A stretch of 64,000 nt of DNA from Manihot esculenta (lineage: Eukaryota > Streptophyta > Magnoliopsida > Malpighiales > Euphorbiaceae). This document shows, one piece after another, positions 24,425 to 36,800 of this stretch. Location: assembly GCF_001659605.2 (NCBI RefSeq), contig NC_035171.2, forward strand, positions 25,523,825 through 25,587,824. Direction: 5' to 3'. Position 1 is the first letter of the stretch. The number at the start of each line of letters is the position of its first letter. The notes below the pieces were generated by a model. That model did no database searches, was not told where the DNA came from, and saw nothing but the letters and a program-made list of their open reading frames with translations. Made by a program: the position numbers and the translations under genes.

Positions 24425-25355
24425 TTCGGCCGCCGAAAGTCAAGTTCGGCCGCCGAACGTGCATGCGTTTTGGAGGCACGTTAGGCCCCCGAAAGCATGA
24501 GTGAGGGAAGTCCAGGTTCGGCCGCCGAACATGGCATGCATGCGGAGGCACATTCGGGCCCCGAACGTGGCCTGGCCAGCCACCTATAAAAAGGTCCCTT
24601 AGGTCTGCACGGGCGAGCTTTTTCTCCCCCGTTGTCGGCCAAGGTGAGTCTCCGCCACCCCTCCCTCGATCTTGAGTGTTCTCCTTAGATCTTCCATGAT
24701 TTTCATGGGTTTTAACTTCTGTTTTGAAGATCTGTGAGTAAAGAGCAAGTTTTGGGTACTTGGAGGTTCAAAGAGCTCAATCTCTCCATCTCCAAGCTAG
24801 GATCGCCTTTCCTCTCGTTTCTTCAAGAGGTAAGCTCGGATCCACCCTTGTTATGTGTTTTAAACAAGCATTAAGTTGTTTTATGGGTAGAGATGCATGT
24901 TTAGGCTTGTGATGAGTTTATGGGTTTTGATGTTTTGATGAACAATGTATGTTGATTTTTGTGTGTTTGAAGTGTTGTAGTTGGGGTATTTGCTAGTTTG
25001 AGACCCCTAGGTGTAATATATGGTATGTATGCATGTTTTAGAACTAGTTTATGCATGTTGGAAGAGTTGGGAGGCAAATGTGCATAAAGGAACCAAGTTT
25101 CTGCCCTTTGGCAGAAACCAGGTTCGGCAGCCAAAGGCACTTTCGGCCGCCGAACATGACTGGGAAGGCAGGCCTTTCGGCTGCCGAAATTGCCCCCGAA
25201 AGGAGACTTTCGTCTCTGTCTGGGACTTTCGGCCGCCGAAGGTGCCGCCAAACATGCATGAGTTTCGCCTCTGTCTGGGAGTTTCGGCCGCCGAAGGTGC
25301 CGCCGAACCTGCCTGACTTTCGGCTCTGGAGGGACTTTCGGCCGCCGAACCTGCC
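24425..25355. repeat. Dispersed palindromic motif TTCGGCCGCCGAA inside the solo LTR
   Basis: The 13-mer TTCGGCCGCCGAA, with the one-base variant TTCGGCTGCCGAA, occurs at about 24425, 24445, 24517, 25142, 25176 (variant), 25228, 25283 and 25337. The arms TTCGG and CCGAA are inverted. The copies form two GC-rich, CpG-rich clusters in otherwise AT-rich surroundings. Confidence 0.85.
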
Positions 25356-25772
25356 GCCGAAAGTGCCCTGTTCAGCCATTTCTTGCATGTTTTTCTATGA
25401 TTGTTTCATGATGTTTTAGGGGGTTTTTGGGGAGTATATTAGAGTTATGTTTATGTATATTTGGTCCCTCATTGGAGTCCACCTGTGTAGGTTCGGACCC
25501 GAGGAACCGAGGACCCCAGCAGTGAGCCAGCTGCTACAGAGTTTGTCAGAGCTAGCCAGAGGTGAGTGGAATAAACCTTAAGTTTTAAATTAAATGAAAT
25601 ACGAATTTTGAGCATAATCCATGCATCATGAATGCCATGAGATATAGTAGGTTGTTTGCATTAGTATTCACGAATATGTTGCATTGCATTTATGATGTTG
25701 ATGTGGATTGGTTATTGGATGATCCTTTAGTCCTCATATGGCATGATGATGCTACGGCATGACATGGTATGG

Positions 25773-25922
25773 AAGTCTAGGTTGTACCCATTCTACGTCC
25801 CTGGCACGATGTAAGAGAAAGTCCAGGTTGTACCCATTCTACGTCCCTGGCACAGTTGGACTGTATGATATGTTATGTTAAGGGAAAGACCGGTTGTACC
25901 CATTCTACGTCCCGGCACAGTT
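25773..25922. repeat. Three tandem copies of a GTTGTACCCATTCTACGTCC motif
   Basis: GGTTGTACCCATTCTACGTCC followed by a CC(T)GGCAC tail recurs three times (about 25780, 25835 and 25888), with variable spacers. The array lies inside the solo LTR. Confidence 0.85.
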
Positions 25923-26566
25923 GGACTATGTAGAGGACTATTGGTGACAATACCATCCGAGATGTGATTAGTTGTGATGTGTTGCATTACATAATGGCAT
26001 GAAATTTTAATATATGATTTCACTATTCTGCTCACTGGGCTTTGTAGCTCACCCCTCTCCCCTAACCCCAGATGTGCAGGTACAAGGTAGACCAGGAGGT
26101 TAGCCAGAGTTTGGAAGTATGTTTATGTAATAGTTAGATTGTGGACATGACAATTGTACTATGATGTAATGTAAGAGATTACAGTATGTTATGTAATGAG
26201 GTATATTGAGGTTATAGTTGTGCTTGACCCTATGAGTATTGTAATCCCTTATTGATGCATGATCTTAGATATTTGATGATACAGATGTTAGCCAACTCAA
26301 CACATGTATATCGCCCATTGGGGCATTGATGAGATCCCACAGAGGGGTCAAGTTTATGATTATGTTTTAGTGCATGCACAGGTTGAGTTTGGTGTATGAG
26401 AAATGAATGAAAGAAAAGTTTAAATTTTTACGTATGATTGTTGATCATGTATGGGATTAAACAAGTTTACAGGTTATATGTCAGGCTTGCTACGGGTCCC
26501 GGTGGCCTTAAGCCGATCTGGATCCTAGCGCCGGTAGCGGTCCGATTTTCGGGTCGTTACACTTTA

Positions 26567-27800
26567 CTTGCCGACACTCTTCCATTGCATGACCGTGATC
26601 TTCGTAAAAACGATAGTACTTGGTCCTGTCTCATTTCTCTACTTTATCGGGATTGAGTTAAGGCAACCACCTGATTTCCTTGTCATTTTTTCTAATCCAC
26701 ATTAAAATACGAGTCCGTGAGTCATTCAATGGAGTATAATTTTTATACTTACTTTGATCATCCCTCTTTTGAGAGATGGGATAACTCCTATAATCTCATT
26801 CATATTCTCGCCTCTCGAACTTTTAACTTTGCTTTTGGTTCGCCCTCTTGTCGTCTCTTAATGCTTAGACTTTGTCATTCAGTCTGATATACTTCTGAGC
26901 TTTGTCTATCAACTGTTGATACATTGCAACTAGGTTTTTAATTAAGGAATCCATGAATTTGATGTTGCGTGTTCCTTTCTTCAATGCTTCACACGCTATC
27001 TCATGATTTAATTCTTCTACCTGTATGGCTTTAGCATTGAACTGTGAGATAAAACTCTTTAAAGACTCGCCCTCTCCTTGGCAGATCTTCTGAAAGTCCG
27101 AGAAAAGTTTTTTTAGGAGGTATACAAGTAATAAATTTAGATTTAAATAACGAAGCAAACTGTATAAAGTTTTGAATTAAATATAGATTCAGATGTTGGT
27201 ATCATTTCTGAGCCAACTTGTGAGTGTTGGTAAAAACACTCGGTATAACACAAAATTATTGACATTCTGAAGCTGCATGGTTGTCCTAAAGATTACCAGG
27301 TGGCTTCTAGGATCTGCCGTTCCATCATACTTGTCCAAACTAGGCAGTTTGAACTTGGTTGGGAAGGTTTCTACTAAGATTTCTTTCAAAAGAGGTGAGG
27401 CACCGTCTAAGTCGAAATCATCCTCTTGTTACTTTTGGTACCTTTACACTACCCATACTAGCTTCCAATCGATGCCTTTTAGAGTTTCATCTGATTCATC
27501 TTCGGAATTGACCTTTCTTTTACGCTGCCTTTTGACCGCTTCTGTTTGAGCTCTTAAAGTGTTTACAGAGGCTTCCTCCCTTCTTCCGGGAGCCATGTTT
27601 GATGCCTCCTCTCGAGCCTTGTACTGTCCGAGAGTAGCTTACAACCTTTGGATGTATTGGAGCATCTGCTTATTGTTTAAATTATTAAGGTTTGCTTCAT
27701 TGATCATTGGGGACATGTTTTGTCCATTGTCAGGAGAGGAAGAAATGATAACACCCTCGTTGGTGGCAATATTAGCAGCAGCTCGCGAACTACCTGCCAT
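26567..27800 (-). pseudogene. Ty3/Gypsy gag, antisense, decayed
   Basis: Reverse-strand pieces in order: an N-terminal segment starting near 27800 (MAGSSRAAANIATNEG), a middle piece PSLDKYDGTADPRSHL (about 27300-27350), a capsid piece with GEGESLKSFISQFNAKAIQV (about 27000-27100), and a zinc-knuckle tail next to the solo LTR. Stops and frame shifts separate them. No polymerase was found to the left, so the element is internally deleted or a gag-only derivative. Confidence 0.7.
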
Positions 27801-27913
27801 TTTGAGAGTGCAAGGAGAGAGAAATATTTTTCTATGAGAGAAAGAGTAGGAGACCAATCGTAATCCAAATGAATAGAGAGAATTCAATGGAATCTCCCGG
27901 CAGTGGAACCAAA

Positions 27914-28510
27914 TGATATAGCTAGAAAATAGAGCTGTGCTGTGATTCACTAGACTTGTAAAAAAGAGAACGAGAGGTGGTGGTGGGTGTCCACGACAGC
28001 CACTCAGACGCTCAAGTTAGTATACTAGTGAAGAGAGTGAATGTAACGAATTGCTTAGAACTTTTTGTGTAAGAGAATAGTGTACCTTTGACTTTGTGAT
28101 TCTTCTATTTTTATATTGTAAGAAGGTGGAGATAAATATAATATTTTCCGATAATCCGGCGATGATGTGCCGGGTTACTTGATAAGGATATTGCCAGCTA
28201 ATAAATTGGTGATTTCGCGATTATAGGTATAACAAAGATATGCTATTGTCCATGTTTAACAGTAACTTTACACTAAGGTTCGGCTCATTCAGTGGAGGGC
28301 GAGTCTTGATGATGAATCAAGTGTTAAGGTGTCTGGGTCTTTCTTTTTTTTGACAGTACCATGTTACTTACTTATTAAATTCTCATCACGTGGACTTATT
28401 CTATGGTGACAGCTCATGATTTATTTTGGGCTATTGTTATGTAGCGGATCTATTTTATGGTGACAACTTATAACTTATTTTGGGCTATTATTATATGGCA
28501 TCACTAAAAA
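27914..28510 (-). mobile_element. Probable 5' LTR of the antisense Gypsy element
   Basis: On the minus strand an LTR-like sequence ends ...GCTATATCA and is followed by TTGGTTCCACTGCCGGGA, a primer-site-like motif at 27896-27913. The gag start follows about 100 bases further on. The outer limit is not clear and the right coordinate is approximate. Confidence 0.45.
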
Positions 28511-28596
28511 AATTTGGCAAACAATTAACCATTTTCTCTCTTTGGTTCATATCCATAAATTCACCATGGTCAATTAGCTGCCCAACAATTAGAGGC

Positions 28597-29044
28597 GAGA
28601 AATATTCGATTTAAATTGAAATAACATTTTGAATCGAATTAATTCAAAATTTTGATTTGATTTGATTTTTTATATTAATTCAATTTTGATAAAAAAAATT
28701 AAATCGAGCTGAATAGTTATTTATAAATAGTTTTGTGCGAATGAATATATGAATATGAAGCCATTTTTTAATTTTTTTATAATTTTTAATTTAAAGTTTG
28801 CTATTTTTTATTATATTATTTAATAGTTATTATTAGAAAAAAATTAAGATGGTAATATTTTAATTGAATATTAAAATGAAAAAAGATCATTTAAAAGTCC
28901 AATCAAGATCTACTTAAATCGAACCCGGACAATTAAGCTAAAATCACTTTTTTTTTTCCTGATTTGGTTTTAATAAATACCTAAAATTTAGATTTTGATT
29001 TATTGGAATCCATTTTAAACCGAATGGGTCGAATTCACCCCTAG
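28597..29044. mobile_element. Very degenerate MITE-like sequence ending in CACCCCTAG
   Basis: Left end TAGAGGCGAGAAATATTCG and right end CGAATTCACCCCTAG are recognisable but eroded inverted ends of the TAGGG..TGAG family. Between them is an AT-rich core with ATTCGATT/AATCGAATT arms. It is old and no target duplication is readable. Confidence 0.4.
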
Positions 29045-29409
29045 TGACATCCATGTCGCGTCGGACCCGAAACTAACCAAATACGAAAATATCCAGTTAC
29101 CCGGTTGCCTCCCTCAGAGAACCAAACCATGAAAAAGCTTTTGCCACGTCAACGATTAATGAAGCGTGTCCCATTGTCATTACTTTCCATTAACCGCAAA
29201 AAGACAACATCCGAGATATTTGCCTACTCTCTTCTTCCTCTGATGCTTCGCTCCCTGTTTCCTCCAAAATTAGTCAATTGCTCTTCAACTAAACAACCTA
29301 CACACCAGCGGAATCTTAACCCTTACTCCTCTTCACTTTTGTTTTCTTCTTGTTATACTGGAAGTCTCATAAATCCCACAAAAGAATTGCAGTTAAAGAA
29401 GGAAAGGAG
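29045..29409 (+). promoter_or_regulatory. Promoter/5' leader region of the NPC1 gene
   Basis: Non-repetitive DNA between the degenerate MITE and the ATG at 29410, with CT-rich patches at about 29225-29350. No clear TATA box in the expected place. The transcription start was not located. Confidence 0.4.
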
Positions 29410-30783
29410 ATGGCGTCTTTCCTGGGTTGCTTCGCTGCAGTCTCCCTAGTTCAGGCAAATAGTTTGTTTCCTTTGTCTTGCATCTTGAATTAGTTCTGTC
29501 ACTTAATTGTATGAGATCCTTAAAGTTTTTCTTTATTGCTTTTTGTTACTGAATTCTTTAGTGGGTCGATCGGGTATGGCTATATTTTGTGGTTGCGTTT
29601 GTCATTTGGTGGTGGATTTTGGTGAAACACGGTATATCGTCATAGTTCTTTCTTTGATAGAGTCTAAATATATCAAGTTGCTTTCTTGATGTTAACTCAG
29701 ACCATATCATGTTAGTCAGAAATGTTATTGAACTGCTGGTGATTTTGTGCTTTCTATAGGTGATTTTTTTCGCATCTTTATTGGGTGCAGAGAAGACTGG
29801 TTCGTGGGTTACAAATAGGTAAGCTCGCTTTAGTCAAGTTGACCTTGTCCACTCGGATTCAAAATCTTTTTTATGAAAAATATTTTTGTCGTTTTTAATG
29901 ATATTAGTCTGTTGGCCATCTTTTCATCTTCTGGGCTTTTGATGTCTGTTGTTTCTAGTTGTTCGCATTTTCTGCTTGTTCGTACCAAATTTGATTCTTT
30001 TTGCAATACTTCGATTGGTTGTATATGTTCGAGGTGCATTTCTTGGTGATGTCCCCTTCTGCTTTTAAACAATATAACTGATCAGTCTACTCAGTGTCAT
30101 CCAAACTTTTGGCTACAATTTACCTTAGTGGCTTGTGAATGATGCGCAAGTCAACCCCAACTGTCTGAGATTAAGGCTTTGTTGTTGTTGTTGTTGTCGT
30201 TGTTGGTTTGTGAATAATGGCCATATTAATTAAGGGGAATTATGTTCTCAATGCCAAATCTAAATTCTCCAGCAAGTACCCCTTTTAATGATGGTTGCTA
30301 TTGACATTTTTTAACTTCAATGTCCCAATAGTTGCATCATGGTTTCTGTGAAGACTTTGTTTTAGTTGCCTAAAAAGTTGTATTTTTAATCTCTTTCATT
30401 GGAGGAACCATCATGTGGTTCTGGTGTATTTGGCAGGAAAAGACATTCTGAAGAATATTGTGCAATGTACGACATATGTGGAGAACGTAGCGATGGAAAG
30501 GTTCTGAATTGCCCTTACGGTTCCCAATCTGTGAAGGTATGAAAATCTGATGTTTCAAGTGTTCTGCTCACTTGAGATTTATATTAAAACCATGGTTAAA
30601 AATATTGGCTGGTACTTGCTGTTTTTTTTGCTTTACTGAGATGGGATTCACTGTTCTTACATGGTTGAGTTTGGATTCACACTGTCTAGTTTGATACTTT
30701 CTGATATGTAACTGTATGCAATGGCCAAAACAAAAATTTTCTCCCGAGGCAAGGGAGAATAAGAGAAAAAAGAAGGGGGGGGG

Positions 30784-30840
<57 letters not shown>

Positions 30841-33800
30841 CTGTCTTTTCTGTTCAAGCCTTAATATGTTGTTGGCTTTAACTTAATTTCATTTATCATT
30901 GACTCATTGGTGACCCATTTATATGATAAAGCAAAATAATTAATAGGGAAATTACAAAAAAAGTGCCCTGTGGTTTCGTGGCTTTTTCAAGTTAGGGATT
31001 GTGGTCAATTTGTGACAAAAAAGGCATTATAATTTTTTCCCCTTTAGCAAAGGGAGGCTTTTTTGGTTAACACTGTTAAAATGTGGTGACAGGGCATTAC
31101 ATATTATATTAAAATAATTCTTAATCATAAACATATGCCAACTTGAATTGAAATTAAAGAAAAAAGAGCAGGCTGGTGTGGGTTCACATCGGTCTTTGGG
31201 TCAACCTCAAACTGACGTTGAATCCACAAGTTGCTGACATTGGTGAGCTTGTTAGGAGGTGGGGAGGTTATGTGAACAGATTCTAGGCTTCTGGTGGTAG
31301 TGGTGATTAAAAACATGTGTAAGATTGATGGGAACGGCTCAGGTCACCCTCAAACTAATGCCAATCTACTGGCTGTTGAAGCCAGTGAGCTCATTTGAAG
31401 GTGCGGAAGCTATGTGAGGCAGGCTTCCAATGATTGGTGGTGGAAGTTCTCTGTGGGTTTAGTTTTCAATTAAGCTTTCTCTCCCTCTCTTCTCTTCTTT
31501 TTCCATTGATCCACCATCAGTGTTGCGGATTTTTTCCTTGCTGATGGTTGTCATTCATCACCTAGAGGTGGGAAGTCACTGATGCTGGTTTGGGAAAGCC
31601 TGTTGGATAGTGGAAGAAGCAATGAGGAAGGAAAAACAGTTGCTGATTCCTCCTTTTCTTTTTTCATTTTATTTTAAGTGGGATCCATTATGATAATTAG
31701 AAAAAAAAAATTAATTTTTCATTTAGTGCCATGTTATAAAAAATCAACGATGTTAAAGAAAAAAAAAACTCATTTGCTAACAGAGCACATATATCTATTT
31801 ACATGAACTTAAGTTCAGATCTCTAATTGCCAATGCATGATTAGTGACACTTTTTTGTAAATTTTTTCCTATTTGATATATGTTAACTTTTGAATATTGA
31901 TGTGGATTTGGTGTTTAACAGAGTTAAATGGCAAGAGTCCATATAGCCGAACTCAACTGGTTTGAGATTAATATTTAGTTAGTGTTGTTGATATATGTTA
32001 CATCAAATTTGGAGAGAACATTGGGTATATTTCAAACTAATTTATTTTTGATTTGGACTTACCTAAGCGATTGAGCTGCTTATATATTAAAATGACTAGA
32101 CAATTTAATCCTACATCTGAACCATTTATCCTATACCCTTCCATTGTTTATAATTTCAATTGGGGACTTTTATGTTGATTGATTTCCTAACACTCCCCTC
32201 AATTGCAACCGCATGGTTATAACTTGAAAATTATTTAATATTAGTCCAATATGCTGTGATCCACAATTTAATTTAGCTCCAATGCCATGTTGATCAAGTG
32301 GACAGGACCTAACTCCACACCAAGGAAGAGGATTGTCCCTGTCTTATGTGAGGCTTATCTGCCTTATACTTGGTTAATGTGGAAGAACATATGATATTAG
32401 AGCCAACTTTGTCTCAATGTTACGCCATCCACATATGTGGAGCCCACAAACTTCACATGCTAGATGTCCAATTTTGGGCCTTTTTTTTGGGGGGGTGGGG
32501 TAGGTTGTTGTCGTCGTGCATGGACCGGGTACAAGGCAAATATTTTCTTGTAGGACTTGGAAATCCTCCCCTTATAAGGTGTATTTTATGTGCAACCTTG
32601 TCCATTTTGTCAACAATATAAAACAATTTCAAAGCTTATTTCCTTTCATTTTGCATTTGAACCATTAACCGTAATTTTCTTATTTCTTTATCAAAATTTT
32701 GTTTAAAGTGGCTTCATGATATTTATTTAGAAACTTGTTTTTGTGTTGAATTCTAGTTATCTGAATAATGGGTCTAGGAGTGGCCTTACTAACCATCGGA
32801 TGGTAGCAGATAGAAGTCATGTCATTAATGGAAAGGGCTTAAAGTGGTAGGTTTAGTTTACCACCAAGATCTTGATTGGGGTGCGTGTCAAGTCGGACAG
32901 GGAGTCTAAATCATGGTTTTAAATAACGGTTACATAACGGCCGTTATGTAACGGATTTTGGGGGGGCCATTACCCGTTAACCCGTTATACAACGGCCGTA
33001 ACGGTAACGGCCGTTACCAATAATTAAAATTTTTTAATATCCTTTATTTTCTACTCTCTATTATCATTTTCTGTAATTTATTTAGAAGCAGAAATTCCCC
33101 CTTATATTATTATGTATCTCGTCATAAAAAAGAGCAAGAACAAGCTTAGCATGTGCATGACCCTTTTTGATATTCTTTCTGTAAATAGCCTAGATTTGTA
33201 GTGATTATGTATATAATTAGGGATATAATTATGTGATATGATTGGGATATGATTAGGCTATAATTAGGGAATTAATTTATTTTTTTATCTAGTACTTACT
33301 CTTGTAAGTAGTCTATATGCCCCAATTGGCTTGAGGGAAATAATCAATTATTTTTCTCTCAAAGTTTCTGTTTTGTTCTTTTCATCATCGGTTTTATGAT
33401 ATCAGAGCCTAAAAACTTGGTTTAGCTCTGAGTGGAAGATGTGCCACCTTGCTTGGGAGACTTTTTAGAAAGCGGTTGGTCTCACCACTTAGCCCATCTT
33501 CCTCGTCGACTTCCGATCGGTGACTCGGTGAAGTGCCGCTCAAGCCATCTGTCTATGGTACACGCGCTGGTGCGTGAACCATTTTCTGGCGACCTTTTCA
33601 CGCCGGCGACCCTTCCTCCAGCATCGCCCAATGACGGCGACTCTAGCCCAGTAGGTTCGGTCACCTACCCAGCCTGTCTTCACACATCCCTTGTGAACAG
33701 TAGCTTCGGATTTACTGTTCACGGGCATAAATCCTCTTTTTTTGGCAGATTCAGGTCCCTATTCAGTCCTTTGTTGTTTCAGAATCTCTCTCGACATATA

Positions 33801-36800
33801 TGAGAAGTAGAACACCCTCAATATAGGTTCTGAGTCTCTTAAACCTTTCTTTTCAATGGCTACAGTAAAGTTGCAAGGAAGTAATAATTATATGTCTTGG
33901 GCTGCATCAGTAGAATTATGGTTTTTAGGACAAGGGTATGATTATCATTTAATAAAAAATGCTACTGATATCATTGCCACTGATAGAACCAACTGAGTTA
34001 AGATTGATGCTCAATTATGTAGTCTTCTATGGCATTCATTAGATCCAAAATTGCTTGCTTTGTTCAGTCTTGCAAAATTTGTAGTAAGGTTTGGACTAAG
34101 GCCAAAACATTGTATATTAATGACATACAACACATCTATAAGGTTGTGTTAGATATGGTTCACTTACAGCAAAATTATCAGGATATGGCTAGTTACTTGG
34201 GTCAAGTAGAAATTCTGAAGGATGAATTTATTTCTCTTACACCTTTAATTGATGATGTTGATGTGCAAGAAGAACAACAAGATAAATTCTTTATGGTTTT
34301 GCCATTAATTGGGCTGTGATATGATCTTTGTTCTGTGAAAGATCAAATTTTGACTGGTTCAGTTATTCCAACTTTAGAAAATGTGTCAGCTAGGCTCTTA
34401 CGTATTTTCCTTAGTAACAGTGACGTTACAGATATGGAATCTTTAATTTTTAGTTGTGCAGCAAGGGAATCAAGGACAAGGAGGAAATCGCAAAGATAAA
34501 GGGAAGAAGTTGCATTGCTCCTATTGTGATTAGAAAGGTCATACACGGGATGCATGTTGGGCATTGCATGGCCAACCACCACTGCCCAATCAACCCAATA
34601 ATACTAGCAAGTCAGCAGCTCATCTTGCCCAATTTAATGAAGAAGGTTTGCTTCCATAATTTACCAATAAATCTCAAGAACTAGATTTAATCTCTTTAAC
34701 TGGAGAAGACTATAAAGAATGCCTGCAGTTCCAAACAGCTAAGCAACATTCTCCATCTTCCAGCATTACTCACTCCGGTAATCCCTTTGCTTGTCTAACT
34801 AAGTCTTCATCTGTTGGTCCATGGATCCTAGACTCTAGTGCTTCTGATCACATCTCTAGTAATCACAATCTTTTCCCTACTCTTGTTTCACCTTCCACAC
34901 CATTTAAGGTCATCTTAGCTAATGGTTCACAAACTCAAGTTAAAGGAATAGGAAAAGTACAACTTCTTCCTTCTATTTCCTTAACTACTATTTTGTTCAC
35001 TCTTGAATATCCATATAATTTAATCTCTATTAGCAAATTAATAAAAAATCTTAATTGTTCAGTAACTTTTACTGCTGATTTTGTTGTGGTGCAAGATCGG
35101 AGTACGGAGAGAATGATTGGAACAGGATCTGAGTCGCAAGGATTGTATTACCTGTCCACCACTCCTGTTGCCTTTGTTTCTACCACGTTCGCTGAGCTTA
35201 TTCATAACCGTTTGGGACATCCTAGTCTTCTCAAATTGCAGAAAATTGTCCCCAGTCTATCTTCTTTGTCTTATTTAGCATGTGAGTCATGTCAACTTGA
35301 GAAACAAACTCAGACTTCATTTTCCAAGCGAGTCAATAGTAGGGCCACTTCGATGTTTGACATTGTTCATTCAGACATTTGGGGTCCAAGTCGTGTCAGT
35401 ACAACTTTGGAATTTCAGTATTTTGTTACTTTTATTAATGATTATTCTTGTTGCACTTGGTTGTTTTTAATGAAGAATCGCTCTGAGTTATTCTCCATTT
35501 TTCAAGAATTTTGTGCTGAAATACATAATCAATTTGGTGTTCGCATTAAGGTTTTGCGTAGTGATAATGCACGAGAATATCTTTCCTCCTCTTTTTCTCA
35601 TTTCTTGTCTATTCAGGGTATTACTCACCAGACTTCTTGTGCTCATACTCCTCAACAAAATGGTGTTGCCGAGGGCAAAAATCGGCATTTGATTGAAACT
35701 ATCCGCACCTTACTCATACATCATAATGTTCCGCTGCATTTTTGGGGCGAGGCGGTCCTTACTGCCTGCTACTTGATCAACCGTATGCCTTCCTCTGTTT
35801 TGCAGCATTAGAGTCCTCATTTGGTTCTCTTTCCTAACCAGACCTCTAACCAGTTGTCTTTGCGAGTTTTTGGATGTATATGTTTTGTTCATGATCATAT
35901 TCCTAGTAAAGACAAATTCTAGCCCAAATTAGTTAAATATATCTTTCTCGGCTTTTTTCGGCTTCAAAAAGGTTATAAATGCTATGATCCCACTAAACCT
36001 TTTCTGAAACCTCCCTTTACTTTTCTTCTAATCCAATGCACCAAACCTTTGTTCCTAGAGCTTTGCCTATACCTGCAACTCTTATCTCTCTTTGGCCTCA
36101 AACCAGTCCATCTCCCACTCCTATACCACCCTTTCAAATTTATACACGTCGGCCTTACCTATCTGCTAATAACAATGATACTTTTATCCCTGATGTAGAT
36201 ACTTTTAATGACTCACCTCCAGTTTCATCATTACTTTGATCATGCCTTCAGTAGCAACAGCTATTGCTCCTCTTGCTCTCCGAAAAGGTATTCGCTCTTC
36301 TCGAAATCCTCATTCCATTTATAATTTTGTGTGTCACCATCATTTGTTTCCTTTCTATTATACTTTTGTTTTCACCGTGTTTGCTGTTTCTATACTCAAG
36401 ACGGTTAAAGAAGCATTTGATCATTCTAGTTGGTGCAATGCAATGGTTGAGGAGATGACTGCTCTTCATAATAATTGAAATTTTGATGAAAAGAAGAAAA
36501 AAGAGAGCAGAAGATTTGAGAGAAAATACTTGATTATTCCCCTCAAGCCAATTGGGATATATATACTACTTACAAGAGTACATATTAGATAAGAAAATAA
36601 ATTAATTCCCTAATTATAGCCTAATCATATCTCAATCATATCACACAATCATATTCCTAATTATCACTACAAATCTAGGCTATTTACAGAAATAATCTCA
36701 ACACTCCCCCTCAAGCTGGAGCGTACATATCATGTGCTCCAAGCTTGTTACATATATACTCTATTCGTGATCCTCGAAGTGATTTTGTGAAAATATCAGC

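Larger units (their letters stand above)
24249..26561 (+). mobile_element. Solo LTR of a Tekay/Del-like Gypsy element
   Basis: 2,313 bp flanked by a 5-bp duplication, CTTTA (24244-24248 and 26562-26566). It starts TTTAATACCCGG (a mutated TGTAATACCCGG) and ends TTTTCGGGTCGTTACA, both typical of Tekay/Del LTRs. A TATA box (CTATAAAAAGG, about 24582) and transcript-like sequence with donor-like GGTGAG and GGTAAG sites fit a plus-strand LTR. It has no internal region, so recombination probably removed the rest. It splits an older antisense gag. Confidence 0.8.

Noticed and set aside
25044..25419. Overlapping ORFs on both strands in the GC-rich part of the solo LTR
   Set aside because: They arise from repeated TTCGGCCGCCGAA and CCGAAGGTGCCGCC units, which are open in several frames at once. 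No protein resemblance.
30657..30857. Minus-strand ORF with a long Ser/Leu repeat
   Set aside because: It is a translation of the (GA)n microsatellite.
32370..32621. 83-codon ORF in NPC1 intron 3
   Set aside because: The surrounding sequence (GATATTAGAGCC-like motif, G-rich tract, CTCCCCTCAATTG) looks like decayed LTR-type repeat DNA, and the ORF shows no domain.
33432..33803. 123-codon ORF in the outer Copia
   Set aside because: It lies between the primer site and gag, and the related element's leader shows indels and duplication rather than codon conservation, so it is leader sequence.
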